Positions 1 through 10,032 of a DNA stretch of 64,000 bases are shown one piece after another. The stretch spans positions 4,298,001-4,362,000 of the forward strand of contig JAWQUS010000003.1 of the NCBI GenBank assembly GCA_036365455.1, read 5' to 3'. The DNA comes from Macrosoma leucophasiata (taxonomy: Eukaryota > Arthropoda > Insecta > Lepidoptera > Hedylidae). Positions within the stretch are counted from its first letter, which is position 1. Every line of letters starts with the position of its first letter. A model generated the notes under the pieces. The model ran no database searches and was not told the origin of the DNA. It worked only from the letters and a program-made list of their open reading frames with translations. Position numbers and translations under genes: made by a program.

Positions 1-285
1 ACTACTGTCGAATGAGCGAATGACTAAACAGATATACAATGCGAATGTGGATGGTTGCAGAGGCCCAGGAAGACCAAGGCTGACCTACCATGACCAAATA
101 GGTCGAGTTCTGTCTGATGGTGGGGTCAAAAGTCTTAGGAATCGGCGTGCATGTATGAAGAGAATGATGAAGGTAGACGAGGCACGAGAGGTTTGTCAGA
201 ACCGGGATGTCTGGCGCTCTACACTCTCTGCCTACCCCGTTAGGGACCTGGCGTGAAGATACATACATACATATATACTTTTTTA
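1..285 (+). mobile_element. LINE-P: 5'-truncated non-LTR retrotransposon tail (copy 1)
   Basis: The frame at 20-256 encodes the end of a reverse-transcriptase ORF. It has a Gly-Arg-Pro-Arg motif, then a basic stretch and a final Asp-Val-Trp-Arg block, the usual layout at the C-terminus of insect LINE ORF2 proteins. After the stop comes a short 3' UTR ending in a (CATA)n microsatellite tail. The element runs straight into the T-rich end of a family A fragment. Its 5' limit cannot be fixed because the window starts here. The LINE clade is not assigned. Confidence 0.75.
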
Positions 286-362
286 TGTAATGGAAGTGGC
301 TAACAAACATGCAGTTCACATTGATGTTCACCTGACGGGAACACGATAGTGCTGAACACTAC
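276..362 (-). mobile_element. Family A SINE-like repeat, internally deleted
   Basis: The 3' tail (ATGTAATGGAAGTGGC, minus orientation) is joined directly to the middle of the repeat (CGATAGTGCTGAACACTACC). About 150 bp of the family A interior is missing, as is the 5' hairpin. Confidence 0.8.
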
Positions 363-690
363 CATTTTATCATTTTAAGTATATTAGGTACCAGCAGTAA
401 AATTTTATTATTATTAATATTTTCTTCACTAACAATACTACAGAAAGTGTACTGAATATACATTAGCAGTTGTAGTGATATCAGTACAGGTAAACGAAAT
501 AAACACTCATCAGTATTCACTCGACTAGCAAAGGTCAGGTTTTCACTGGGGAGTATTTCAATCGCATTGTAGAGGTCCCCATCAAACCCGAGCCAGTCAC
601 CTATTTGATGGGACACTTTGGGAATGTAGGTTAAAACAATGGTGGAAACATTTGTACTGCAACCTCTCACACCGTTACGCTCTTGGCACA
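363..690. other. No recognised feature
   Basis: AT-rich stretch. The one long minus-strand frame shows no domain, splice site or start context that supports a gene. Confidence 0.5.
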
Positions 691-829
691 CAACATTAAT
701 TTGCTATAAGAGTTTTTGGTGGAGACCCTGAAAGAGGCATGTGGTGCACTTATTTCATTTTCTTGGTGCATTTTTGAGTTATCTGTATAAAATATATAAC
801 GACTTATATATAGCGATATATAACGAACT

Positions 830-985
830 GACGACCCGGTTAGTCCAGCGGTGTGCGATGACCGTTTGATTCGAAGGGTCGCGGGTTCGATCCCCGCACC
901 GGGACAAATATTTGTATGGCCTACAGATATTTGTTTCGGGTCTGGGTGTTTGTGTATGTGTTCCATGTGTACAACGGCACCACAC
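830..985 (+). mobile_element. Family B tRNA-headed SINE
   Basis: The head looks like a tRNA gene with RNA polymerase III signals: an A-box-like TTAGTCCAGCGG and a B-box GGGTTCGATCC followed by CCGCACCGGGA. A tRNA-unrelated body with TATTTGTATGGCCTACAG follows. The cloverleaf is degenerate, so this is a SINE and not a functional tRNA gene. Other copies lie near 3.4, 16.9, 19.2, 36.7 and 42.7 kb. Confidence 0.8.
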
Positions 986-1377
986 GCTAAAACTCGAGAA
1001 CGGCTCGACCAAATTGGCTAATTTTGGTTTTGAATGATTTTTGGAAGTCCAGGGAAGGTTTAAAAGGTAAGAAAATATGAAGAAATTTTAGGGGAATAGC
1101 AAAAAAACACACTTTCATCTATCTATACGTATAAAAATCAATTGCTGTTGGTTAGTCTCGCTAAAACTCGAGAACGGCTTTACCGATTCGGATAATTTTG
1201 GTTTTGAATAATTTTTGGAAGTCCATGGAAGGTTTGAAAGGTAAGCAAATATGAAAAAATTGAAGGAAAATAGTAAAAACCACAATTTAATTTTTCCATA
1301 CAAATAGTCCGTATCTGTCAAACCTTTGACACGTTATTTCATTCTTAGGCAATACGAAGTTTGCCGGGTCAGCAGTC
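986..1377 (+). repeat. Degenerate interspersed repeat, partly duplicated in tandem
   Basis: The block with AAAACTCGAGAACGGCT...TTTTTGGAAGTCCA occurs twice, at about 989-1100 and 1161-1272. The second copy is longer. It begins near ATACGTATAAAAATCAATTG and ends in GTTTGCCGGGTCAGC, a layout typical of abundant lepidopteran non-autonomous elements. The class was not determined. Confidence 0.6.
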
Positions 1378-1499
1378 AGTATTAAATTAAGTTGGAGGCA
1401 TTTTGTTTGATATAGGTTTATAACAGTGCCTGTGTATAGCATTTGCGATCACTTTACAGAAGTTCCCATCATACGTGAAATATGGCATAAAGGGACTTT

Positions 1500-1670
1500 T
1501 TAGGGTTCCGTAGTTCCGAAGTAAGGAACACTTATAGTTTCGCCATGTCCGTCTGTCTGTCTGTCTGTCTGTCCGTCCGCGGTTTAGCGCAAAAACTGGT
1601 ATTGATACTAGAGACTTGCAATTTGGCACAAGTATACACCTTGATCACGCCGACAAATTGGTAGCATAAA
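1500..1670 (+). repeat. GGGTTCCGTA-type repeat with (GTCT)n
   Basis: Begins TAGGGTTCCGTA and includes a (GTCTGTCT)n run at about 1549-1577. It belongs to the same class as the complete copy at 17462-17848. An end-like piece (GGAACCCT ... CTTGACCGGTTTTT) occurs at about 2262-2312. Confidence 0.6.
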
Positions 1671-1810
1671 AACATGTTTTTTTTTTATTTAGGGTACCTC
1701 CCCTACATGTAACGAGCGGATAATTTTTGTTTTTCTCGTTTTCTATATAGTATGGGATATCGTTGATAGGTCTTTTAGACCAGAAAATCAAACTTTAAGG
1801 CAATAATTTT

Positions 1811-2099
1811 ACTGGTGGTAGAGTTCCAGTGACGGAGCTCGCGGGCGTAGGCACCACCGCATTACCTAATATAGTTGCCGCTAAATGGTAGTGTTCAGCA
1901 CTATCGTGTTCCGGTCAGGTGGTAATGTACGGCCCCGTAATTTCAGGCACAGAGGCATATCACCTAATGCCTCAGGAGTGGCAGCGTGCATTTTGACCTC
2001 TGGTCATTGTGTGGGTGTCTATAGGCTGCAGTCATCACTTAACATCAATGTGAACTGCATGATTGTTTGCTACTTTTATTACATAAAAAAAAAAAAAAT
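1811..2099 (+). mobile_element. Family A SINE-like repeat, full length
   Basis: Complete copy running from the 5' hairpin (ACTGGTGGTAGAG) to the tail (ATTACATAAAA plus poly-A). The family consensus is about 285 bp. Landmarks in order are CACCACCGCATTACC, TTGCCGCTAAATGG, CAGAGGCAT, TAGGCTGCAGTCATC and TGTGAACTGCATG. The 3' end resembles tails shared by other lepidopteran retroelements, which suggests mobilisation by a LINE in trans. Confidence 0.85.
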
Positions 2100-2370
2100 A
2101 GTAGCTACACATAACAAAATTAAAAGGAAAACTATCTCACCAAACTTGGCTTTACAAGTTTGCGAGTAATAGTCGACCAAATTATTTATTCAAAAATGTT
2201 GACACCACAGAAAATATATATTTTTTTTTAATGACATTATTCAACCTTAAAAACTACGGAACCCTACACTACGCGTGGCCTGTCACACACTTGACCGGTT
2301 TTTTTAACCACACTCACCACACTTCTACAAGATGGAAACAAACAATTTCAAAAATGCCGTTAATAGAGTC

Positions 2371-2805
2371 CTACAGGGCTAGTAGCGCGCTGGCAACTCC
2401 CCTGGTGTTGCAAATGTTCACACGGTGACCACTTACTATCAGGTGGCCCGTCTGCTTGTCTATCAACTTAATGACATGAAAAAAACAGTCCGCTGGTATA
2501 AAAACTAATTTTCTAGTAAACACTACTAAACTAAATTCGGTGTGTAGTACGGTCAATTTTTTATTCAAACTGAACATAGCGACGTAAAATGGTGATAAAC
2601 CTTTATAGGTGACTTCCGCAGTACCGCTTTGTTCCCGTTTTGTTGCTGATGTTTTATTTTCACCGTTTCCTGATAAACCCATAATGGAATCTACCTGTGA
2701 CGCTGTATTGACATAATCGGATACCTTTTGATCATTTACCGCTGTAGTTCCATTGAAGATGATGCCTATAGTCAGTTGAGTGGTCTGAATTCTCCGTAGA
2801 GCCAT
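2371..2805 (-). CDS. Doubtful 144-codon ORF, unknown product
   Basis: The start has a good context (AAAATGGC). The first roughly 110 residues match nothing I recognise: no signal peptide, membrane segment or catalytic motif is visible. The last roughly 35 residues are read antisense through a retroelement tail at 2376-2480, recognisable by ATCAGGTGGCCCGTCTGCTT and an A-run. If the ORF is real, its C-terminus is therefore transposon-derived. No splice or polyadenylation signal was identified with confidence. It is probably a chance frame or a decayed exon. Confidence 0.2.
   Translation of the reverse strand: MALRRIQTTQLTIGIIFNGTTAVNDQKVSDYVNTASQVDSIMGLSGNGENKTSATKREQSGTAEVTYKGLSPFYVAMFSLNKKLTVLHTEFSLVVFTRKLVFIPADCFFHVIKLIDKQTGHLIVSGHRVNICNTRGVASALLAL
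2376..2480 (+). mobile_element. Retroelement 3' tail (CATCAGGTG-type)
   Basis: Contains CTGGCAACTCCCCTGGTGTT and ATCAGGTGGCCCGTCTGCTT, then GACATGAAAAAAA. This arrangement is common at the 3' ends of lepidopteran SINEs and LINEs. Its last 40 bp resemble the family A tail (GCTTGTTTGCC...CATAAAA). A weaker relative lies near 33615-33665. Confidence 0.55.
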
Positions 2806-2835
2806 TTTAGTAATAGTATTTTAAAAAGCCGTTTT

Positions 2836-3069
2836 CTGGCGGTAGAGCTCCAGTGACGGAGCTCGCGGGCGTAAACACCACCGCATTACCTAAAATACTT
2901 GCCGCTAAATGGTAGTGTGCAGCACTATCGTGTTCCGATCAGGTGGTAATTTCCGACATAGAGGTATTTTGACCTCTGGTCTTTGTGTGGGTCTCTATAG
3001 GCTGCAGTCATCATTTAACATCAATGTGAACTGCATGCTTGTTTACCACTTTCATTACATTAAAAAAAA
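2836..3069 (+). mobile_element. Family A SINE-like repeat, internal deletion
   Basis: Both ends are present (GGTAGAGCTCCAGTGACGG and CATTACATTAAAA). About 50 bp around the CAGAGGCAT region is missing. Confidence 0.8.
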
Positions 3070-3235
3070 CATGGAATGTTACTTATCAAGTTAAGTAGTT
3101 TCTCTTAACACGATATTGGTATAAAACCATTAAAGCCACTGCATACGCATAACTAATATATATATATATATAAGAGTACTGTCAGACTTTTTAGTAACAT
3201 AAAACTTTTTTGGTTCACTATTATACTTAATATGG

Positions 3236-3365
3236 TAGGTTGGCCACTAACCCATATCTCCACCAACCCGCATTGGAGCAACGTGGTGGAATAAGCTCCA
3301 GGCCTCCTCCCAAAAAGGGGAGAGACTCGTGCCCAGCAGTGGGACGTTTCAAAATACGCTTAAAC
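3236..3365 (+). mobile_element. LINE-Q 3' end
   Basis: Contains CATTGGAGCAACGTGGTGGA, AAGCTCCAGGCC and CCCAGCAGTGGGACG, the 3' end of a common lepidopteran non-LTR retrotransposon. In frame it reads as the end of the ORF2 protein (a Glu-Gln-Arg-Gly-Gly motif). Other copies lie at 4355, 6060, 12476, 15546, 20310, 27545 and 38240. Confidence 0.65.
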
Positions 3366-3557
3366 TTACAGCTCCACATTAGGTATTATATAAACCCGTG
3401 TTGTAGATGCCGTTGTACACATACAACACGTACACAAACACCTACACCCGAAAGAAATATCTGTAGGTCATACAAATATTTGTTCCGGTGCGGGGATCGA
3501 ACCCGGGACCCTTCAAATCAAACGGTGGTCTCGCACCGCTGGACTAACCGGGTCGTC
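3366..3557 (-). mobile_element. Family B tRNA-headed SINE
   Basis: The minus strand reads GACCCGGTTAGTCCAGCGG, then the B box GGGTTCGATCCCCGCACCGG, then the family B body. It sits directly next to the LINE-Q tail. Confidence 0.75.
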
Positions 3558-3565
3558 GGGTTGCC

Positions 3566-3954
3566 ATTTTTATTTATTATGTACTTAATATGGATTGGCT
3601 ACAATTAAATTTGGAAATTACTAATACTCGTAATCAACTATGCAAGCATTGAAGACACCTATTGATAATCAATAAATCTCTGTCCAGGTGGCCTATTATC
3701 ATAATTTACACTATATACCCGTACATACCCGCAGGCTATCTCTCCATTCACAGCTCATTAGTTTTAGCAAATTACTGAGCCGAACGTGGTCACAGTTATA
3801 GTGCGCTGCAGTGCCACCGATAGGGTATTAATGTGCCAAATTATTGCGGTTATCTCATTACAGATTTGCGGCTTTGTTTCTTGTGTCCTAGATAATAGGA
3901 GCATTACTACTTTTAGAACCGGACATTGGAAGGGAAAGGTTAGGTTAGGTTAGT
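3566..3954. other. No recognised feature
   Basis: Unique-looking AT-rich sequence. The only item of note is three TTAGG units at 3938-3953, too short to count as telomeric DNA. Confidence 0.5.
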
Positions 3955-4140
3955 GAAATGCTTGTGAAATATATTTTTATTTAAAGAAAAATGGAAAGAA
4001 ACATTTGACTTCAGGCGAGACTCGAACTCGCGGCCTACTGGGAATCTAGTCCAGCCGCTCTTCCATTTGAGCTACTGAAGTCCTGCCCGATTTGTCAAAT
4101 CTTTCCTTCACATTTATTGCATTGCTTTATGGTAGCAGCG
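3955..4140 (-). mobile_element. Family D foldback element with tRNA-like core (copy D1)
   Basis: The core at about 4008-4082, minus strand, has a 7-bp acceptor-like stem (GACTTCA/TGAAGTC), a D-arm-like segment and a T-arm with a TTCGAGTCTC B-box. The putative anticodon loop is nine bases, so it is not a normal tRNA. Purine-rich and pyrimidine-rich flanks (GGAAAGAAACATTTGAC and GTCAAATCTTTCC) are imperfect inverted repeats around the core. Confidence 0.6.
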
Positions 4141-4354
4141 CCATCTATTGCCAACTATGCTACTTAGGCAACCGATATAATAGACTTTACAGTTTATTGA
4201 ATATCAACTATGACAATAATGTTCTTCGTGAAATATCCGATAACCCTGATAATATGGGCATTTATCATACATTTATCCGAATGGTAACACGTTATTTTTT
4301 AATCAAATGGCAAACTAAATTCAAAAAAATGTTCCCATGGTAAGTGAATACTGA

Positions 4355-4716
4355 AGCGCGCATGGCCCCACGGCTGGTGTAGATTGCACGTGATCTACTC
4401 GGTTAAGCGATACGGGCACGGTCGGGTGTGTGACGGCTGACCGCTAGTAACAAATTAAAATGCGAGTTTCCGTGCTTCAGAGGGCACGTTCAGCCGTCGG
4501 TCCCGGTGGTTGCTATCGATAGATAGCAGTCGTTAAACCTTGCCGGAAGCCTTATGAGCGGTTTGAAAACATCTAACAGCGGGTTGGCCACTAACCCGTA
4601 TCTCCACCAACCCCAGTGGAGCAGCGTGTTGGAGTAAGCTCCAGTCCTCCCCAAGAAGGGGAGAGACTTGTGTCCAGCAGTAAGACGTATCAAGGGTTGC
4701 CATTATTATTATTATA
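4355..4716 (+). mobile_element. LINE-Q 3' end, longer copy
   Basis: Includes the upstream block (GATCTACTCGGTTAAGCGA, GTGTGTGACGGCTGACCGCT), the CCGTCGGTCCCGG segment and the AAGCTCCAG end. It finishes in an (ATT)n tail, typical of target-primed reverse transcription. Confidence 0.65.
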
Positions 4717-4911
4717 AGTGAATACTGGAGCCAAACTTGAAGTTCAAGTTTGAAGTTTGAGAGGCAAGTTTATAAAGTTAACTAACTCGTGTCGTGTCGT
4801 GTCGTTTGTACTCGTACTTGATTTCTTATGTTTTGTATAACAAAAAAATAATAAATTATGGTCCAAAAACGATTATAAATATCCAGTGTATGTATAATAC
4901 ATTAATATTTT

Positions 4912-5188
4912 ACTGGTGGTAGAGCTCCAGTGACGGAGCTCGCGGGCGTAGGCACCACCGCATTACCTAATATACTTGCCGCTAAATGGTAGTGTTCAGC
5001 ACTATCGTGTTCCGGTCAGGTGGTAATGTACGGCCCTGTGATTTCCGGCACAGAGGCGTAACACCTTAGGCCTCAGGAGTGGTAACGCATCTGCATTTTG
5101 ACCTTAGTCTTTGTGTGGGTGTCTATAGGCTGCAGTCATCACTTAACATCAATGTGAACTGCATGCTTGTTTACCAATTCCATTACAT

Positions 5189-5193
<5 letters not shown>
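4912..5193 (+). mobile_element. Family A SINE-like repeat, full length
   Basis: All family landmarks are present, from ACTGGTGGTAGAGCTCCAG to CATTACATAAAA. A (TA)n microsatellite of about 25 bp follows the tail directly. Confidence 0.88.
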
Positions 5194-5223
<30 letters not shown>

Positions 5224-5224
<1 letters not shown>

Positions 5225-5446
5225 CTAGCGGCCCGCCCCGGCTTCGCGCGGTTGCTATTTTACCTAAAGCTTTTAGAAAAGACTTAAAAAAGCCTTAAAA
5301 AAGTTTAGACTAAAAATGATCCTTCCTAAATAAATGGGCTATCTAACACTGAAAGAATCGGATATCAAATCGGACCAGTAGTTCCTGAGATAAGCGAGTT
5401 CAAGCAAACAAACAAACTCTTCAGCCTTATAATATTAGATGTCTGA
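5224..5446. repeat. Degenerate repeat ending in TATAATATTAGA
   Basis: Starts CTAGCGGCCCGCCCCGGCTTCGCGCG and ends AACAAACTCTTCAGCCTTATAATATTAGA. Copies of the same family lie at 8302-8500 and 42873-43283 in the opposite orientation. The family is widespread and non-coding in Lepidoptera; its class is left open. Confidence 0.6.
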
Positions 5447-5651
5447 ACTTACCCCTCAGAACAACGTTTCCAAATTGTGCAAATATATTTTGAAAATCAT
5501 CGTTCAGTTCGCTAAACTTACCGTACGCTACGTCCATTTTACGGTCGACGTAATCGTCCATCGGAGCAAGTTATTAAATCATGGATCGTTTTCGTACTAC
5601 ACACACTTTAGTGGTTAATAAAGCCTTTTTCGAGACACATTTACACATTTT

Positions 5652-6033
5652 ACTGGTGGTAGAGCATCAGTGACAGAGCTCGCGGGCGTAGGCACCACCG
5701 CATTACCTAATATACTTGCCCCTAAATGGTAGTAAAACGTACGTTAACGTAACTTCACGCCTGTAATCCCCGAAAAAGGTAGGCAGAGGTAAATGCATGC
5801 ATTCAAGCATACATGCAAACACCCACGATTCGCCGGTAAATGGTGGTGTTCCGGTCAGGTGGTAATGTATGGCGATGTAATTTCCGGCACAGAGGCACAA
5901 TACCTTAGACCTCAGTAGTGGTAACGCATCTGCATATTGACCTCTGGTCTTCGTGTGGGTGTTTATAGGCTGCGGTCATCACTGAACATCAATGTAAACT
6001 GCATGCTTGTTTGCCACTTTTATTACATAAAAA
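5652..6033 (+). mobile_element. Family A repeat carrying a family C insertion
   Basis: Family A runs from 5652 to 5733 and resumes at 5837. The gap holds a 5'-truncated family C SINE in minus orientation (GTAACTTCACGCCTGTAATC). The join is bordered by TAAATGGTAGT (5723-5733) and TAAATGGTGGT (5837-5847), an 11-bp target-site duplication with one mismatch. Confidence 0.85.
5734..5836 (-). mobile_element. Family C SINE, 5'-truncated, nested in family A
   Basis: Only the last 100 bp of family C are present, from the CACCCACGATTCGCCGG region to the CGTTACGTT-like end. The tRNA-like head is missing. The flanking 11-bp duplication shows an insertion by reverse transcription. Confidence 0.8.
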
Positions 6034-6059
6034 CACATTTACTTATAAAGGCAAACAAC

Positions 6060-6190
6060 CCTTTTTACGTCCCACTGCTGGGTACGAGTCTCTCTCCGTT
6101 TTTTTGGGAGGCCTGGAGCTTACTCCACCGCGCTGCTCCAATGCAGTTTGGTGGAGATACGGTTTAGTGGCCAACCCGCTGTCGGTAATG
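6060..6190 (-). mobile_element. LINE-Q 3' end
   Basis: The plus strand reads CGTCCCACTGCTGGGTACGA ... GGCCAACCCGCTGTCGG, the reverse of the LINE-Q end. It lies about 25 bp beyond the tail of the preceding family A copy. Confidence 0.6.
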
Positions 6191-6587
6191 ACAGAACGAG
6201 GTCTGCCGGGTCAGTTTGTAGCTAACATATTAATAGGTAACACGACTTTAAATAAAAACTAGTTAAAAATGCCAACAATTTTTTTTTTTCAATGGTTTTA
6301 TAACTATGTAACTAGTTTGAGAACTGTATGGGTGTGTGATTACTGATGACTACTTAACCCTAGAAAAGAATGTACCTACCAGAGAATTTGTCTAAAGATC
6401 TTCCGGAAGTCGGGAGATTAAAACAAAGCAGGGAAGGATTTATACCTTTATCGATATACCCATATTTATACACTGATCAATGTGAGTAGCTGAGTATTTT
6501 GCGTATTTTTGTTTAGTTTAACATATATTTATTTGCACTTATGTAGATTTTATAGTAAGTATTTTTTATATCGACTTTTAGGACTGA

Positions 6588-6895
6588 TATCCGTGTCCCA
6601 CCGAGTAGTTTCCAGTTGAAAACCAGCGTCGGGCTTCGGCTTGACATAATGCTGAACTGGGAACTATTTGGTGCAGTGGTATCTTGTTTCTTATTTTCTA
6701 TGTACTTTTTTTAATAGGTATAAGATATTTCTTGTCAACCCTTTTTTAAAAGTATTTTTTGTTTTTTTGTTAACGTATGTACTTGTATTGTATTTTTTTT
6801 CTATCGTTTTTTTTATCTATGCAGTACCTGATATTGGTATGGGGGCTGCGCCAATAAATGTTTTTTCTTCTTCTTCTTTCTTCAGTATTAACCAT
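6588..6895 (+). mobile_element. Probable LINE 3' UTR with (TTC)n tail
   Basis: GC-richer block (CCACCGAGTAGTTTCCAGTT), a T-rich tract, then GGTATGGGGGCTGCGCCAAT followed by AATGTTTTTTCTTCTTCTTC. The layout suits a truncated non-LTR element. It has no frame long enough to confirm this. Confidence 0.45.
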
Positions 6896-6899
6896 GAAT

Positions 6900-7970
6900 A
6901 GGTATGTAATATATTATACTAGGCTAGTAATGTTGCCTTCTGGTGGTTTTCGGTAATGATATTTCGTAATTTTTTAATGTGATAAAGTTAGCACAAATAG
7001 TTCACATTGATGGTAAAATAATGCTGTAGCCTGTAAACGTCTAATTATTAACCAGATATTTCATTAGAGATACGTTGTAATTCCGGCAATTTAAGCTGTT
7101 ATCCCTTTTCAAAAAAATAGGAAACCGTTCAATACCACTCGACTGGGACACGGTAGTATTGAACGCCACCAACCTGCACCGAAATGACAAGTCTGCACTA
7201 CTTCAACAAAATGAACTGTAATTCTGAGTTCTGCAATAGTAACTTACACTACACTAATTCGACCAGCGTTTCTGGCCGACTAACTAAACGCGAAACTTCT
7301 TCTTGGCAGTACCTTTTCTTTTTATCCAGCGAAAAATGCGTTACGAACACCCACCCTTGGGGAGAGGGGTGAGTTATGTGGGATTCCGGACAAAGAGAAG
7401 ACGTCCGTCTACCTACTAAAAACCCCTGGGTGTTCCCGACTCGTCCGCACGAGGTGGCCGGGTTGCGGGAACGCTTTAGCATACATCCGCAACTTCTTGG
7501 CAGTACCTGCACGGACTAGGAGCGCTTTCTTTCTTCAGTATCGAACGAGGACAATGCATACACAAACGTCTAGCTTTTATAAGCTTCTAGCCCGCCAAAA
7601 GTGGTTTCACAACTTCTACCACCACAATTGACTGCACATCGGGACCTGTCCAACTTACACGTTTCATTGACCCTGCGAATTTTGGGACAACAGACAATCG
7701 ACCTTAACTACTGCCTATATGGTTAATTTTGCAATGGCCGTAATGGCTTGCCTGTTGCCCCAATTTTCTTCAAAACCATCTCTATTCCTATGTATTGTTA
7801 GCAGCAAGTAGAATCAGTAACACGGTGTTGCTTACGCTCACTCACTTAGTCGCTGGATCTCTACCAGAAAAATCGTAAATCGATGAAAACATTTGGAAAT
7901 AATAAAATCTTGCGATCACTGTATAGCTTATAATTCAACTACTAAATGTCTTGCCCTGTTTTTTTTTCAG
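6900..7970. other. Mostly unrecognised; possible repeat at 7290-7530
   Basis: 7290-7530 is GC-richer than its flanks and carries a direct repeat CTTCTTGGCAGTACC (7298-7312 and 7494-7508). It may be a decayed element. No gene signal was seen in the rest. Confidence 0.35.
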
Positions 7971-8301
7971 TTTATATAGAATAGAATAGAATATTTATTT
8001 ATTTATTTTATTTATAACAATGTACCTACAACATCGAACATATTTACTACAAACAATTATATTTGAGGACATTGGTATAAATTGGTCGATATATCGATAC
8101 AACATATCCAGCATTGCACATCTCTAAACCGATTGCTTATCAAGTTGATATCGTCTGGCCAGACTCCAAATGGAGCCACAGAATCTTTAACCAAATTGTA
8201 TAGACCTGTATTGGATTTAGATAAAACTGAATTCAAGATTAATTTTGTTGAATGCATATTGTTGGAAGGATGCAGTGATGTTATTTTCTTTTATTTGACA
8301 T

Positions 8302-8500
8302 CTATATTATAGCTGAAAAGTTTGTTTGTTTGCTTACACGCGCTAATCTCAGGAACTACCGGACCGATTTGAAAAATTCTTATAGTATAAGATAGTCCAT
8401 TTATCGAGGAAGGCTACAGGCTATAACATTACGCTAAGATGAATAGAAGAGGGTAGGTAATATTGTACTCGCGCGAAGACGGGGCGGACCGCCAGTAATT
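8302..8500. repeat. Degenerate repeat, same family as 5224-5446, opposite orientation
   Basis: Begins TATATTATAGCTGAAAAGTTT and ends GCGCGAAGACGGGGCGGACC. It contains ATCTCAGGAACTACCGGACC, which corresponds to the middle of the 5.2-kb copy. Confidence 0.6.
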
Positions 8501-8639
8501 GATAACTTCACATCGCAACGTTCGTCTCAGTTAAACAGTATAGCTAATTTCTAAGTGTGGATCTGCGAGTATACTTTCAATTGTTTTATATTATTTCGCA
8601 TTAACACATGCTTGTGAAATATTTTTTTTTTATATTTTA

Positions 8640-8822
8640 TATATTTTATTTTTTTTTGCTGCTACCATAAAGCAATGCAAAAAATGTGAAGGAAAGATTT
8701 GACAAATCGGGCAGGACTTCAGTAGCTCAATTGGAAGAGCGGCTGGACTAGATTCCCAGCAGGCCGCGAGTTCGAGTCTCGCCTGAAGTCAAATTTTTCT
8801 TTCCATTTTTCTTTAAATAGAG
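8640..8822 (+). mobile_element. Family D foldback element with tRNA-like core (copy D2)
   Basis: The same core as D1, here on the plus strand at about 8715-8790: GACTTCAGTAGCTCAATTGG ... GTTCGAGTCTCGCC TGAAGTC. The flanks GGAAAGATTTGAC and GTCAAATTTTTCTTTCC are imperfect inverted repeats. It extends through GCTGCTACCATAAAGCAATG, shared with D1. Confidence 0.6.
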
Positions 8823-8889
8823 TATACTTTCAGTAAAATCGGTTTTGGGAAGTGGAATTTTTTGCCCTTCATGTGAGTAGCATGCTTTT

Positions 8890-8995
8890 TTATGTAACGT
8901 AAGTGGCAAACAAGCATGCAGCTTACATTGTTTAGTGATGACTGCAGCCTTTAGACTACATAAAAACCATATGTCAAAATGCAGATGTGTCGTCA
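8890..8995 (-). mobile_element. Family A fragment (3' third)
   Basis: Tail and CTGCAGCC region only (TTTTTTATGTAACGTAAGTGG...GATGACTGCAGCC), diverged from the consensus. Confidence 0.7.
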
Positions 8996-9029
8996 ACCGG
9001 TAGACCTTAGTTGTTGTCTCTATGATTGT

Positions 9030-9200
9030 ACTATTTATTTTTTCGCAATAACATATGCGGGTGAAGTTTAGAAATTAAAGAAAAAACGGAAAGAAAAATT
9101 AACCTGCAACCTCAGGATAACCAGTCCAGCCGCTTTACCACTAAGCTACCAAAGTCCCACACCGATGCGTCGAATTTTGCTTTCCCTTTTTTATTTTTAA
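9030..9200 (-). mobile_element. Family D foldback element (copy D3)
   Basis: Core CCTGCAACCTCAGGATAACC ... AAGCTACCAAAGTC, similar to D4. The left flank (ACTATTTATTTTTTCGCAAT) is the reverse complement of the right flank of D4, although the cores point the same way. That fits an element with long inverted arms around the core. Confidence 0.55.
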
Positions 9201-9270
9201 CCGATTTAGGGTCGGTGAACAACATCTATTGATAACTAATTAAGCTATACAACCGATGATACTACTTTCA

Positions 9271-9604
9271 CCATCTCTATGATTGTTATTACGGGGCCAT
9301 ACATAACCATCTAACTGGAACACTATAGTGATGAACACCACCATTTGGCGGCAGATACATTAGGTAATGCGGTGTTGCTTACGCCGTCGAGCTCCCACAC
9401 TTCGAACTCTACCACTAGTTATTAATAATAATTAGTTATTATTAGTAACTTCGCACAGAGGCATAACACCTTAGGCCTCAGGAGTGGTAACGCATCTGCA
9501 TTTTGACCTTGGTCTTTGTGTGGGTGTCTATAGGCTGCAGTCATCACGTTAACATCAATGTGAACTGCATGCTTGTTTGCCACAACCATTATATAAAAAA
9601 AAAG
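9271..9604. mobile_element. Two family A fragments, diverged 5' half (-) and 3' half (+)
   Basis: 9271-9418 is a diverged 5' half in minus orientation (GGTAATGCGGTGTTGCTTAC). 9452-9604 is a standard 3' half in plus orientation (CACAGAGGCATAACACC to CATTATATAAAAA). They are separated by an AT-rich TTATTA run. Confidence 0.75.
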
Positions 9605-10032
9605 TTAGTTTGCCTTTTCCATGACAACCCTATGAACATATTTTACACCTACATCGGGCCTATAAAAGTATTTCACACCTCAGCTCTATCGCTATCAAAT
9701 TCGTATCGAAAACGAATTGAACGGATACTACATATGCGCATTTTGGTCTCTCCAGTTTTCAAACTCGATTTGATTTCACGAATTCCATTGTTCAAATATT
9801 TCATATACGACCTTTTTTAAAATTGAGAATTCGATATTAAAATTTCTTTTATAAATTAGTGTCCATTGTATCTACGTTATTAAAGAGTTGGCGTACCAAC
9901 TCGAGCGGGTTCGATCCCCGCACCGGGATCGACATATGTTTTTTGTGACTATTTTTTTAAATGTGTATTGTGACGTTGTGTAATTGCCAATTATGTTTTT
10001 AAAGATGAGGGACCAAAATATACTACTATCTT

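Larger units (their letters stand above)
691..1438. mobile_element. Repeat split by nested insertions
   Basis: Segments 691-783 and 1384-1438 match two adjoining parts of one repeat that is intact at 21630-21775 (GAAAGAGGC...TTTTTGAGTTA, then GGCATTTTGTTTGATATAGG). Between them lie family B and a duplicated degenerate repeat, so about 600 bp was inserted into an older element. Confidence 0.6.

Noticed and set aside
1548..1577. CRISPR-like or regulatory meaning of the (GTCT)n runs here and at 17495, 18560 and 54898
   Set aside because: They are simple microsatellites inside known types of insect repeats, without spacers.
3938..3953. Three TTAGG units, the insect telomere repeat
   Set aside because: Three units are too few to mean interstitial telomeric DNA in an AT-rich genome, and no further units or telomere-specific retroelement flank them.
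8715..8790. A tRNA gene on the plus strand
   Set aside because: The anticodon loop would need nine bases, and an almost identical copy with shared flanks lies at 4.0 kb, so it is a mobile element.
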